Below, piece by piece: positions 51,904-60,928 of a stretch of DNA of 64,000 bases. The stretch covers positions 124,001-188,000 of the forward strand of contig CAWGTB010000013.1 in assembly GCA_963825405.1 (NCBI GenBank). The letters run 5' to 3'. Both the position numbers and the translations under genes were made by a program. The notes under the pieces were generated by a model. The model ran no database searches. It had not been told where the DNA came from and saw only the letters and a list, made by a program, of their open reading frames with translations. Positions within the stretch are counted from its first letter, which is position 1. Each line of letters opens with the position of its first letter. This stretch comes from JACPNO01 sp963825405. GTDB lineage: Bacteria; Acidobacteriota; Terriglobia; Bryobacterales; Bryobacteraceae.

Positions 51904-52119
51904 CTAATGCACCGCGGCGGCAATAATAATGCACATGCCGATGGACATCGCGCCCACCAGAATCGCCAGCGCCACATTCTTCTCATGCACGATCTCGTTC
52001 CAGAGATGGTACGGCGTGAGACGGTCGACCAGCGCGAAGGCCACGATGAAGATCACCAGGCCCAGCGCGGCGAAAGCCACCGCGTTCAAGATATTCGACA
52101 GATGGAAATCGTTCATCAC
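51904..52119 (-). CDS. DUF350 membrane protein
   Basis: A 71-residue protein with two helices: ILNAVAFAALGLVIFIVAFA and NVALAILVGAMSIGMCIIIA. LVDRLTPYHLWNEIVHEKNV between them is the DUF350 (YjfL) signature. DUF350 proteins are found next to DUF4178 and polyamine genes in many bacteria. The gene lies three bases before the aminopropyltransferase and overlaps the preceding gene by four. Confidence 0.78.
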   Translation of the reverse strand: MMNDFHLSNILNAVAFAALGLVIFIVAFALVDRLTPYHLWNEIVHEKNVALAILVGAMSIGMCIIIAAAVH

Positions 52120-52301
52120 TTGCCTCCAGCGTATCTGTAGTAGCCGCCATAGTGCGACCGGTACGCCCCGGGATTGTCGCGCACGGTCTTGGGAACGTTT
52201 TTCACTTCATTCACTTTTTGCAGACTAAAGCCGGTGTACTGCGCCGCGCCCAGCAGCCCGAGCAATAGCACTCCGTAGGCCATGTACAAAGGATTCCGCA
52301 T
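52116..52301 (-). CDS. 61-residue membrane protein of the polyamine-related operon
   Basis: One transmembrane helix (YMAYGVLLLGLLGAAQYTGF) and a tail with NVPKTVRDNPGAYRSHYGGY ending RYAGGK, rich in Tyr, Gly and Arg. It overlaps DUF350 by four bases at its 3' end and starts within the TGATG overlapping the DUF4178 stop, so it is translated with its neighbours. It has no known domain; its place in the operon suggests a specific partner of DUF350 or DUF4178. Confidence 0.65.
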   Translation of the reverse strand: MRNPLYMAYGVLLLGLLGAAQYTGFSLQKVNEVKNVPKTVRDNPGAYRSHYGGYYRYAGGK

Positions 52302-54235
52302 CAGTCGTCATCTCCGGAGCTCTTGCTGGCGGGAGCGAAATCGCTCTGCTGCCAGCGTCGTTGTTCAAAAGTGAGCGCGCGCCAGCTTACCAGGGCCGGA
52401 GGGATCAGCAGCAGAAATGCCGCAACCCAAAATAATCCATCCGATGGAACGCTGCGGCGCAGGCGCAGATCGTACACAACCGATTCCGCTTTGGGCGCGG
52501 TCTCCGGCTCTACGCGCAGGTAGTAGCGCCCAGGCGCGACGCTGGGAATTCGCACGCTGTCACGCACGCTGCCTTCGGTCCACGAACCGTCGCTGTCGCG
52601 CCCGGTGTAGTAGCTGACTTCGCGGCCGAAATCGAAAGCCTGGCCGGTCTCCTCATTGATAAGGGCGAAATTGAAATAGATCCAGTTGTTGTAAAGATTG
52701 GTATCCAGCGCCACTTCCACGTTGGACGGCACGCCTCTCACCTCGAAAGTGTCCGTGACGAAAGACGCTTCCCCGGCCGAACGCGGCGAAAAAACGTAGC
52801 GCTTATTGAACACTTCTTTCTCGCCCGCGACCATGTAAAACAACACGGCGAGGCCAATGAGCACGGTGAAAAAGTTCATGCACAAGCGCCACGCGCCTTT
52901 CACCTGGTCGCTATAGTTCGACGGCTGATTGGCGAACAGCCCCCGCGCCACGGGCGCTTTACCGGGCAGGTGAAACATCTCCCAGATGCGGTCGCCAGTG
53001 ACATATTCGCCCAGCGACCAGGTGGTTTCGTTGGCCGTCCGTTCCATCGAAAGAATACGCGGCGGCGCGATGTAATCCGCCACCGAAACGGTCTCCCCCA
53101 CGCGCACTTGCCAGGGAAATTCGCCGATGACATACGTGGTGGCAGCAGGGCTGGAATCGAATTCCTTAAAACGCTGGCCGAGAAATTTCACGGCAGGTGG
53201 CTTCGCCCCAGGTATCGGCTCCGGCAATGCTTTCACGGTGCTGACGTCGTTCCAGTGCCCATCGTATTCGGTGAGGTAGCGGAACCCTTTGGCGGGATTG
53301 AACAGCAGGTATTCACGCCAGCTCTCCGGCGTCTCGGTCATGGTGACCGTAGTCCGCTCCTGAAAACCGATCACCTGGTAATCATCGCCGCGCACTTTTC
53401 CGGTCGTCCCCATAGGAATCAGCGGCTGCACGCGCTCGCTGGCTTTCACCGTTTGCAGGATTTGAAGATTCGGATCCTTGGCGTCCAGAATCGACAGACA
53501 CTGCGGACATACCACGGTCAGCGACTGCTCCTGCGCGCGAATGGTGAGCGGCCCGCCGCAACCTGGACAATTCAGCCCCGCAGTTTTAGCGGACGGCTTC
53601 GGCAGCGCATCCGCCGCACGCAGCTTTTTCAAACGCAGATCTGCGAATTCGACCGAGCGCCCCATGAACAGCAGCGGCGTTGCTTCGCTGTAATCGATGG
53701 TCGCGAAGCGCCCGTCGCTGGAACGCAGGTCGGCAAAACGGACATCCGATTTGTCCCAATATTCGAACGGCAGCTCGCCTTCGACGCCGCGATAGTGCGC
53801 CTGGGTGATCGACGTCACCTCGAAGCGTACGTCGTCCCACATCAGGCTGCGATGCAGCGCGATTTGCTCGGGCGTCGGCAGCGGGCCGGGTTTGGCCACC
53901 ATTTGCGACCAGTCGAATTCGCCCTGCGCATCGGACAACCAGGCGCTCGTGCCGTCATTCTGGATCACGTGCCATTCGTTCCAGCCGCCTTGCTCGTACT
54001 CATAGAGGATGCGCCCGACAACGGTGAAGACCTTGTTCCCGTAAACGCCTTCGGTGCCGAGTTGAATCGGCGAACTATCCACGGGCAAATCGGCGACGGT
54101 GCCGACTTTTGCCAGATCGAGGTCGCGGCGAACCAAAATGGAGTGGCAGAAGCTGCACGTGGTCTGCACCGCGCCCGACCAGCGGAACGTGACGAGAGCT
54201 CCGCAGTTGGGACAGTTAGCGGATGGCGCGCTCAT
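52301..54235 (-). CDS. DUF4178 zinc-ribbon membrane protein
   Basis: A 644-residue protein with two copies of a unit: a zinc ribbon (NCPNCGALVTFRWSGAVQTT and CSFCHSILV) with a DUF4178 domain (GTEGVYGNKVFTVVGRILYE, YEQGGWNEWHVIQNDGTSAW), then a second ribbon (LNCPGCGGPLTIRAQEQ and VVCPQCLSILDAKDP) with a second DUF4178 (DDYQVIGFQERTTVTMTETP, WREYLLFNPAKGFRYL). Two C-terminal transmembrane helices (FFTVLIGLAVLFYMVAG and GLFWVAAFLLLIPPALVSWR) flank a periplasmic beta-domain. It may be a scaffold or metal/lipid-binding sensor in the operon. The last 20 bases of speD overlap its start. Confidence 0.78.
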   Translation of the reverse strand: MSAPSANCPNCGALVTFRWSGAVQTTCSFCHSILVRRDLDLAKVGTVADLPVDSSPIQLGTEGVYGNKVFTVVGRILYEYEQGGWNEWHVIQNDGTSAWLSDAQGEFDWSQMVAKPGPLPTPEQIALHRSLMWDDVRFEVTSITQAHYRGVEGELPFEYWDKSDVRFADLRSSDGRFATIDYSEATPLLFMGRSVEFADLRLKKLRAADALPKPSAKTAGLNCPGCGGPLTIRAQEQSLTVVCPQCLSILDAKDPNLQILQTVKASERVQPLIPMGTTGKVRGDDYQVIGFQERTTVTMTETPESWREYLLFNPAKGFRYLTEYDGHWNDVSTVKALPEPIPGAKPPAVKFLGQRFKEFDSSPAATTYVIGEFPWQVRVGETVSVADYIAPPRILSMERTANETTWSLGEYVTGDRIWEMFHLPGKAPVARGLFANQPSNYSDQVKGAWRLCMNFFTVLIGLAVLFYMVAGEKEVFNKRYVFSPRSAGEASFVTDTFEVRGVPSNVEVALDTNLYNNWIYFNFALINEETGQAFDFGREVSYYTGRDSDGSWTEGSVRDSVRIPSVAPGRYYLRVEPETAPKAESVVYDLRLRRSVPSDGLFWVAAFLLLIPPALVSWRALTFEQRRWQQSDFAPASKSSGDDD

Positions 54236-54587
54236 CGGGAACCGGCTCGAAAGGCCGCTCGATGCGCCGCACGCGCACCGCTTGCGCGGCGAACTCGCGT
54301 TTCAGGTAGGCCTCGAAATCCCAGTCCGGACGAGGCCGGCAGCAGAAGACGTTCAGGCAAAGAGAATGATACTCGGGAAACGTGTGGCAGGCAACGTGAG
54401 ATTCCGCCAGCAAATAGAAACCGGTGACGCCGCCGGTGCCGGGAAACTGATGCCAGGCGGCTTCGCGGATGGGATGCAGCGTCAAGCCTTCGGTAAGCCG
54501 CGTGAAAAGCAGGCGCAGTTTTTCGACGTTCGCCAAGGCCGCGGCATCGCAGCCGTGGGCCTCGATTAACCACTCGCAGCCAGACAT
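54216..54587 (-). CDS. speD: S-adenosylmethionine decarboxylase proenzyme
   Basis: A 123-residue AdoMetDC of the short bacterial type. The proenzyme cleaves itself to form a pyruvoyl group at the serine in LLAESHVACHTFPEYHSLCL, and decarboxylated SAM then serves as aminopropyl donor. The start MSGCEWLIEAHGCDAAALAN at 54587 is preferred over ATG 54623, since the extra residues have no homology and overlap the contig join. It is the first gene of the polyamine-related operon and overlaps the next by 20 bases. Its 5' neighbourhood is lost at the chimeric join about 35 bases upstream. Confidence 0.82.
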   Translation of the reverse strand: MSGCEWLIEAHGCDAAALANVEKLRLLFTRLTEGLTLHPIREAAWHQFPGTGGVTGFYLLAESHVACHTFPEYHSLCLNVFCCRPRPDWDFEAYLKREFAAQAVRVRRIERPFEPVPDERAIR

Positions 54588-54589
54588 CT

Positions 54590-54640
54590 TGTCTATTGCT
54601 GTGCTCCGCCGCACTCGGGACATAGCGCATCACCTGCTCG
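54590..54640. other. Chimeric junction between two genomes
   Basis: Minus-strand reading of rplT proceeds MPRATNAVARKRRKKK to RLANEQVMR and then changes at about 54,624 to YVPSAAEHSNRQ, which is not L20 and runs into the region upstream of speD. Left of the join all genes look acidobacterial; right of it all look actinobacterial. The join cuts rplT in mid-gene. Confidence 0.8.
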
Positions 54641-54747
54641 TTGGCGAGCCGGTAGCTCGAGTGCTTCCGGCCGTAGTAGCCCTTGGCGCGGTCGAGGACC
54701 TTCTTCTTGCGCCGCTTCCGCGCGACGGCGTTGGTTGCGCGCGGCAT
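54625..54747 (-). CDS. rplT: 50S ribosomal protein L20, N-terminal fragment
   Basis: The first 41 residues of L20, starting MPRATNAVARKRRKKKVLDR and running through AKGYYGRKHSSYRLANEQVM. L20 is normally about 115-120 residues, so about two thirds are missing at the join. L20 binds 23S rRNA early in 50S assembly. The start overlaps the rpmI stop (TGATG), normal for rpmI-rplT. Confidence 0.88.
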
Positions 54748-54950
54748 CAGCGACCACCCCCGGCGAGCAGCGTGTTCACGCGCTCGTGGTCCGCCTTCGA
54801 GATCTCCGAGGGGCGCTTGAAGCGCCGCTTCCGGCCGGGCGACTTCTTCTCGAGGATGTGGCTCGAGTACGCGCGCCTGCCGCGAAGCTTGCCCTTGGCG
54901 GTCTTGCGGAACCGCTTCTTGGAGCCAGAATGAGTCTTCATCTTCGGCAT
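54747..54950 (-). CDS. rpmI: 50S ribosomal protein L35
   Basis: A 67-residue L35: MPKMKTHSGSKKRFRKTAKG, KLRGRRAYSSHILEKKSPGR and KRRFKRPSEISKADHERVNT, the full family pattern. It is basic and high in Lys/Arg. It lies in the conserved thrS-infC-rpmI-rplT order, although two other genes separate infC from rpmI here. Confidence 0.93.
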   Translation of the reverse strand: MPKMKTHSGSKKRFRKTAKGKLRGRRAYSSHILEKKSPGRKRRFKRPSEISKADHERVNTLLAGGGR

Positions 54951-54963
54951 CAGAGCCGACTAT

Positions 54964-55522
54964 TCAAGCAGACGAAGTGACGGGCAGACCGCCCCATTGC
55001 TTGAGGCCGTTGCTGGTGCAGTCCCTGTGTTCCGGGTCCGCGTCGAGGTCGGTGATTTGGAGGGTTCCCTGGGACCGCAAGCGCCTGGACCCGTGGTTCG
55101 ACCGGTTCGATCGTGCCCCTGAGCGTGCCGGTGAAGGCTTGGAAGGTGTAGGCGAAGCGGAAGGCGAAGCGATTGGGCTTCGGCTTCTTCCCGCCGGGCT
55201 GCGCGGCCTTGGTCATCTTGACCGTCGTCTCGACAGTGGTGGTCAGCAACAGCCGTGTGGTGCCCGTGCCGGCGGCGTTGAAGCAGTCCAGCGGCACCTG
55301 CGAGAAGGCGATCCGGGTGAGCTGGCGGGGGGTGAACTTGCGCTTGCTCGTGCGCTTGTTCTTGAAGGCGAAGTCCAGCGCCATCGTCCCCTCCGGCGGA
55401 GTGGTCGCTGAGGCACTCACCGGGACCCGAACCTGCCTGACCTCGGTGGCCGCGTGGGCAGCCGGCGCAGCCAGCGCGGCGGCGAGCAGCGCGACCACAC
55501 CGGTGATCAGTCGAGTTCTCAT
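54964..55522 (-). CDS. Exported hypothetical protein (actinobacterial), one frameshift
   Basis: A protein of about 185 residues with signal peptide (RLITGVVALLAAALAAPAAH). The body has VRVPVSASATTPPEGTMALD, FAFKNKRTSKRKFTPRQLTR and FAFRFAYTFQAFTGTLR; after one shift near 55,118 it continues RSNRSNHGSRRLRSQGTLQI, TDLDADPEHRDCTSNGLKQW and GGLPVTSSA to the TGA at 54964-54966. The other frame ends later in a Pro/Arg-rich tail that looks like shadow. This is a beta-sandwich secreted protein found in Thermoleophilia-like genomes; I know no function. It sits between the carboxyltransferase gene and rpmI. Confidence 0.55.
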
Positions 55523-55577
55523 GTCCGTCGACGCTCCTAGCACCCGCGCTGTCAGCGCGGAGCGGCCTGAAACAGCG

Positions 55578-57124
55578 CTACCAGGTGTCGACGAAGCGGT
55601 GCCCTCGGCGGCGATCCGTAGGGCCGGCCGCCCCCAGCGTCACCGCGATCAGGTCGCGGGTCTCCGCCGGGTCGATGACATCGTCGATCTCGAAGAGCTG
55701 GGCGGCGTTCAGCGCCTGGGCGTTGCGCTCGGCGGCCGCGGTCATCTCGCGAACCCTCTGCTCGCGCTCGCCGCTCGTCCTCGATCGCCTCGAGCTCCTT
55801 GCGAAGGCCGAGCCTGACCGCTCCCTCCAGGCCCATGGGCCCGAGATGAGCTCCGGCCAGGCGACCGTGAGCAGCGGCTCGTGCAGGCTGCCGGCGGTCA
55901 TCGCCTGTGCACCGAGCCCGTAGCCGCGCCGCAGGACGACTGCGATCAGCGGGACGCTCAGTGCCCCGCCAGCCACCAGCAGGCGGGATGCCCGCCGGAC
56001 GAGACCGGTGGCCTCGGCCTCGGGCCCGACCATGTAGCCGGGCGTGTCCACCAGCGACAACACCGGCAGTCCGAACGCATCGCAGAGCTGGAGGAAGCGG
56101 GCCGCCTTGTCGGCCGCGGCGCTGGTGACGGCGCCGGCCATCGCCATCGTGTTGTTGGCGATCACGCCGATGGGCCGCCCCTCCATGCGGGCGAGTGCGG
56201 TCACCATCTCGGGCGCGAAGCGCTCGCGCAGGAACGTGACGGAGTCCTGGTCCGCGAGCGTTTCGATGATCGGCGCCACCTTGTAGGCGCGGCGTGCGCG
56301 CTCGGGAACTGCCTCGCGAAGCGCCTCCTGGTCGGGCGCCGACCAATCGGAGATGCTCCCCTGGAAGTAGCCGAGCAGGCGCTTCGCCATGGCGACGGCC
56401 GCCGATTCGTCGGTGACGACCAGGTCGACGACACCGTTCGGCGCCTGCACGTCGATCGGACCGACCTCGTCCGGGTCCACATCGCCGAGGCCGCCGCCCG
56501 CGATCATCGCGGGGCCGCCCATCCCGATCGACACGTTCTCGGTCGCCACGATCAAATCCGAGCATCCCGCGATCACGGCGTTGCCGGCGAAGCACCGGCC
56601 GGCGACGACGGCGATCCGGGGAACCACGCCCGAGAGGCGCGCCCAGAGCGCGAAGGCACGCACGTCGAGCGCGGAGACCACGGGGTAGTCCGTGTCCCCG
56701 GGGCGCCCACCGCCGCCCTCGGCGAAGAAGACCGTCGGCAGGCGCATCCGCTCGATCAGCTCGAAGAGGCGGTCCTTCTTGCGATGGCCGAGGGCGCCCT
56801 GGGTGCCCGCGAGGACCGTGTAGTCGTAGGAGAGCACGGCGGCGGCGGCGCGGTCCCCGAAGAGATCGCCGTTCACACGCGCCGTCCCGGCGATCAGGCC
56901 GTCGGCCGGAGTCCGGGCGATCAGGTCCTCGACGTCGCGGCGCCCGCGCTGCGCAGCGATCGCGTAGCGGCCGTACTCGACGAGGGTGCCGGGATCGACG
57001 AGGTTCGGCGATGTTCTCCCTGGCCGTCCTGCCGCCCGGTGGCGTGGCGCCGCTCTGCGGCCTCGGGCCTGGCCGCGTCCTCCGTGAGCGCCCGGCGCCG
57101 CCGGAGCTCATCGAGATCGCTCAT
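55578..57124 (-). CDS. Acyl-CoA carboxyltransferase (propionyl/methylmalonyl-CoA type beta subunit), frameshifted
   Basis: About 515 residues of the crotonase-fold carboxyltransferase family. It starts MSDLDELRRRRALTEDAARP at the ATG at 57124 and, after a shift near 57,010, continues LVDPGTLVEYGRYAIAAQRG, MNGDLFGDRAAAAVLSYDYT and VLAGTQGALGHRKKDRLFEL. The acyl-CoA and biotin sites show as AVVAGRCFAGNAVIAGCSDL, SIGMGGPAMIAGGG and SLVDTPGYMVGPEAEATGLV. Near 55,800 a second shift pair occurs around GAVRLGLRKELEAIEDERR. Its ATG overlaps the infC stop (ATGA). A carboxyltransferase in the infC-rpmI gap is unusual. Confidence 0.75.
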
Positions 57125-57718
57125 GCGGCGAGGCGGCCCGTCAGCCGGCCGCTGCTTCGTTCTCTTGTCCGGCAGTGCCGCGTGGGGGCGAGCAGCATGG
57201 TCATGTTGCGACCCTCCTGCAGGGGCGCCTGCTCCATCACGCCGATCTCCGAAACGTCCTGGAGAAGCCGGTCGAGGAGCATCCGCCCACGCTCGGGACT
57301 GGCTCTGCTCGCGACCGCGGAACATGATCGTCACCTTGACCTTGTCCTGCTGCTTCAGGAAGCGCTCGACGTGGCCGCGCTTGGTCTCGTAGTCGTGCTG
57401 GGCGATCTTGGGGCGCAGCTTGATCTCCCGGACGTTGACCTGGTGCTGGTGCTTGCGGGCGGCCTTGGCCTTCTGCTCCTGCTCGTACTTGTACTTCGAG
57501 TAATCGAGGATCCGGGTGACCGGCGGCTTGGAGTTCGGAGCCACCTCGACCAGGTCGAGGTCACGCTCACGAGCTCTCTCCAGCGCGTCCGGGGTGGGGA
57601 CGATTCCCACCTGCTCCCCGTTCTCATCGATCAGGCGTACCTCGGGTACGCGGATCCGCTCGTTGATACGAGTGCTGTCGCGCTCAGGCGGACGGCGGTC
57701 GAAGCGAGAGACCGCCAC
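57121..57718 (-). CDS. infC: Translation initiation factor IF-3, one frameshift
   Basis: About 198 residues. The N-domain has RINERIRVPEVRLIDENGEQ, VGIVPTPDALERARERDLDL and VEVAPNSKPPVTRILDYSKY; the linker and C-domain follow with KYEQEQKAKAARKHQHQVNV, REIKLRPKIAQHDYETKRGH, VERFLKQQDKVKVTIMFRGR and, after one extra base near 57,300, RGRMLLDRLLQDVSEIGVME and GRNMTMLLAP. IF-3 prevents premature 50S joining and checks the start codon. The ATG or equivalent at 57718 begins MAVSRFDRRPPERDSTRINE. The stop overlaps the carboxyltransferase start. Confidence 0.88.
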
Positions 57719-57867
57719 TAGCTGCGCATGAGGGAGAGCTTCAAGCCGATAGGAAAAAGTGGTTCGGGTAGGCGGGCACGAGAGCGCTTAGGCGCGCGGC
57801 GTGGTGTGGGTGCCCGGCATTGCCGCCAGTATAGACGCCTCTTCCGCGCAAGATGGAGGTCCGGGCG

Positions 57868-59803
57868 CTATTCGCCGGCCTCCTCGCGCATGCGCTCGAC
57901 CAGCTCCTCGAGGCCGATCGCGCCCAGGTCGCCGTCGCCGTGGTGACGCACGGAGACCGACTCCGACTCGATCTCCTTGTCACCGACGACGAGCATGTAG
58001 GGCGCCTTGGAGAGCTCGGCGTCGCGGATCTTTCGCCCCACAGACTCGGTGCGGTCGTCCACGCCCGCTCGCAGACCGCTCGATCGCCAGACGTACCGCG
58101 ATCTCAGCCGCCCGCTCGTTGTGCCGGTCGGCAACCGGGAGCACGAGCGCCTGTACCGGCGCCAGCCAGAGCGGGAAGCGGCCACCGTAGTGCTCGATCA
58201 GGATGCCGGCGAAGCGCTCCATCGAGCCGAGCAGGGCGCGGTGGATCAGCACCGGGCGGTGCTCTGCGTTGTCGGCGCCGGTGTAGGCGAGCTCGAAGCG
58301 CTCGGGCATCTGGAAGTCGAGCTGGCAGGTGCCGCACTGCCAGGACCGGCCGAGGGCGTCCGTGATGTGGAAGTCGATCTTCGGCCCGTAGAAGGTTCCC
58401 TCCCCGGGGCTCACGTCGTACTCCCGACCCTGCCGGGCGAGCGCCTCGCGGAGAGCGTGCTCGGCCCGCTGCCACTGCTCGTCGGTGCCGATCGACTTCT
58501 CCGGCCGCGTGGAGAGCTCGACCCGCACGTCGTCGAAGCCGAAGCGCTCGTAGAGCTCGTCGATGGCGGTGCAGATCGAGTCCACCTCGTCGGTGACCTG
58601 GTCGAGGGTGCAGAAGACGTGTGCGTCGTCCTGGGTGAACGCCCGGACCCGGAGCAGGCCGTGGAGCACGCCCTCGCGCTCGTACCGAGAGACGAGACCG
58701 AACTCGGCCAGCCGCAGCGGCAGCTCCCGGTACGAGTGCCGCCGCGAGGCGAAGACCAGGCAGGCGCCGGGGCAGTTCATCGGCTTGAGCGCGTACTCGC
58801 GCTCCTCTCCCTTGCCCTCCCGCTCGGAGGCGGCGGTGAAGAACATGTTCTCCTTGTAGTTGTCCCAGTGGCCCGAGCGATGCCAGAGCTCCACGTCGAG
58901 CACCTGCGGGGTCTTGATCTCGGAGTAGCCCCGGGCGTCGAGCTGCTTGCGAACCTCTGCCTCGATCAGCTTCAGCAGGACGGTCCCGTGCGGCAGCCAG
59001 AACGGCATGCCGGGAGCCTCGGGGCGGAACTGGAATAGGTCGAGCTCCGGCCCGAGCCTGCGGTGGTCCCGCTCGCGTGCCTGCTCGAGGCGCTCCAGGT
59101 GCTGCTCGAGGTCCTTGCGGTTCAGGAACGCGGTGCCGTAGATGCGGGTCAGCATCTGGCGGGTCTCGTCTCCGCGCCAGTAGGCGCCTGCCAGTGAGGT
59201 CAGCTTGAAGGCGCCGATGCGGCCGGTCGACGGGGCGTGTGGACCGCGACAGAGGTCCTCGAACGGCCCGTTCCGGTAGAGGGAGACGGTCTCGGCACCC
59301 TCGTCGCGCATCAGGTCCTCGATCAGCTCGACCTTGTAGTCCTGGCCCTGGTCACGAAAGAGCTCGACCGCATCCTTCGCGGGAATAGTCGCGGCGCTCG
59401 AACGACTCGTCGGCATTCACGTGCTCGGCCATCCGCTCCTCGATCCGGGCCAGGTCCTCGTCGCCGGGGTTGCCGTCCGGGAACTCGATGTCGTAGTAGA
59501 AGCCGTTCTCGATCGGTGGACCGATCGAGATCTTCGCGTCGGGCCAGAGGTCGAGCACCGACTCGGCGAGGACGTGGGCCGCGTCGTGGCGGATCAGCTC
59601 AAGCGCCTCGGGGCTGCGGTCGGTGACGATCTCGATCTCCTCGCCGTCGGCGAGGGGTGACGAGAGGTCGCGCAGCTCGCCATCGACCTTGATCGCCAGC
59701 GCGGCCTTGGCGAGGCCGGAGCCGATCGCCGCAGCGGCATCGGCGCCGGTTGCGCCGATCTGTCGAGCTCCAGCTCGGAATCGTCGGGCAGCGTGACCTT
59801 CAT
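57868..59803 (-). CDS. thrS: Threonyl-tRNA synthetase, several frameshifts
   Basis: About 640 residues, at least three shifts. The start is MKVTLPDDSELELD (TGS domain), continuing in another frame as AALAIKVDGELRDLSSPLAD. The editing-domain part has LDLWPDAKISIGPPIENGFY and YDIEFPDGNPGDEDLARIEE. The class II core shows FWLPHGTVLLKLIEAEVRKQ, YALKPMNCPGACLVFASRRH, PLRLAEFGLVSRYEREGVLH and EGTFYGPKIDFHITDALGR. The anticodon domain ends DAELSKAPYMLVVGDKEIES, SVSVRHHGDGDLGAIGLEE and LVERMREEAGE. Shifts lie near 59,590, 59,395 and 58,075. It charges tRNA-Thr. The 149 bases to infC hold no gene; a thrS-infC leader is possible. Confidence 0.85.
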
Positions 59804-59890
59804 GCGGTCGCTAAGGCTAGTGGCGCGGGCGTTCTCGCCCAGCTTGCAGGTGATACGCAACTCGGCCGCCGTACACCAGTTGGGAGGCCA

Positions 59891-60923
59891 ATGGGCTCGA
59901 TCAGACCCAGATCGGTTGTGTGCGCCGGTCGTCGCGGTTGCGCTGTTCGCAGCTCTCCCGGCGCCGCCGCGGCAAAGCCGAAACGCCAGCACCCCTTCGG
60001 TTCCCGCGTCCTGCGCCCGGGCAGCAAGGGCAAGGACGTCAGGTACCTCCAGCGCTCGCTGTCGCGGCTCGGCATCGTCACCTCCATCGACGGCGCCTTC
60101 GGCAAGGGGACCATGCGAAACGTCGAGACGCTGGAGTCCCAGCAGGGCTGGCCGGTCAACGGCGTCGTCAGCCGCAGGGACGCGCAAGCGGATCAGGAAG
60201 CTCGTCGTGAAGCGGAGGGTGAGCGGCAGCTATTTCGTCCAAGGCCTGGTGAGCCCCACGCTCCGGGTCGACCTCCCGGCATGGCGGGGCACGCGAAGGT
60301 GAAGGTGCTCGACTCCGCCGGCAACCGAGTCCAGGTGCTGCCGGTCAGCTTCTCTGGCGCGGAGACGCACGCCGTCGCCTGGAACGGGATGACCCCGACG
60401 ACCTTCGCGGGGGACGCGATCTACCAGCTCAAGCTCGGCAATCGAACACGGCGGGAGCCCGGGCGTCCGGGCAGACCCAGCCGTTCGCAATGCATCTGCA
60501 CGCCTTCCCGGTGCCGGGGCAACACACCTTCGGTGGACCCGATGCCCGCTTCGGCGGCCCCACGCTCGGGACACATCCACCAGGGACAGGACATGCCGGC
60601 GTCGTGCGGCCAGAAGGAGATGGTCGACGAGACGGGTCAGGTCAGGGTGAACGCCTACCAGGACGGGGGCGCCGGCTACTACGTCGTCCTCCACGGGGCG
60701 CTCACCGGGCACGGACTCGGTCTACATGCACCTCAGCGCACCGAGCTGGGCGCCGGCCGGGACCAACGTCTTCGCCGGCCAGCAGATCGGCAGTGTCGGC
60801 GACACGGGCGACGCCACCGGCTGCCACCTGCACTTCGAGCGCTGGTCCGCGCCGGGGTGGTTCGTCGGCGGTGCCGCCTACGACCCGCTGCCCGAGCTCC
60901 TCTACTGGGACTCATACTCTTAG
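59891..60923 (+). CDS. Peptidoglycan-binding M23 metallopeptidase, several frameshifts
   Basis: The ATG at 59891 has the ribosome-binding site GGGAGG nearby. A signal segment (RLCAPVVAVALFAALPAPP, in a shifted frame) is followed by a peptidoglycan-binding domain: GSRVLRPGSKGKDVRYLQRS and LSRLGIVTSIDGAFGKGTMR, VETLESQQGWPVNGVVSRRD. A beta domain comes next (KVKVLDSAGNRVQVLPVSFS, GAETHAVAWNGMTP), and the M23 (LytM) domain: GHIHQGQDMPASCGQ (first metal His/Asp), VYMHLSAPSWAPAG and VGDTGDATGCHLHFERWSAP (HxH) near the end, closing PLPELLYWDSYS. Four or more shifts make the frame unreadable as a single ORF. It would cut peptidoglycan crosslinks. Confidence 0.75.
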
Positions 60924-60928
60924 GGGTG

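Noticed and set aside
51502..52140. A 212-residue + strand ORF opposite the aminopropyltransferase and DUF350 genes
   Set aside because: Low-complexity His/Gln/Arg composition and full overlap with well-supported genes.
54232..54747. A 171-residue ORF joining L20 and antisense-frame speD sequence as one protein
   Set aside because: After residue 41 it is not L20 and merely reads through speD in a wrong frame; it arises from the chimeric join.
55552..57111. A 519-residue Arg/Gly-rich ORF on the minus strand
   Set aside because: It is a shadow frame of the carboxyltransferase gene, typical of high-GC DNA; only a short middle piece (after a shift) is real coding.
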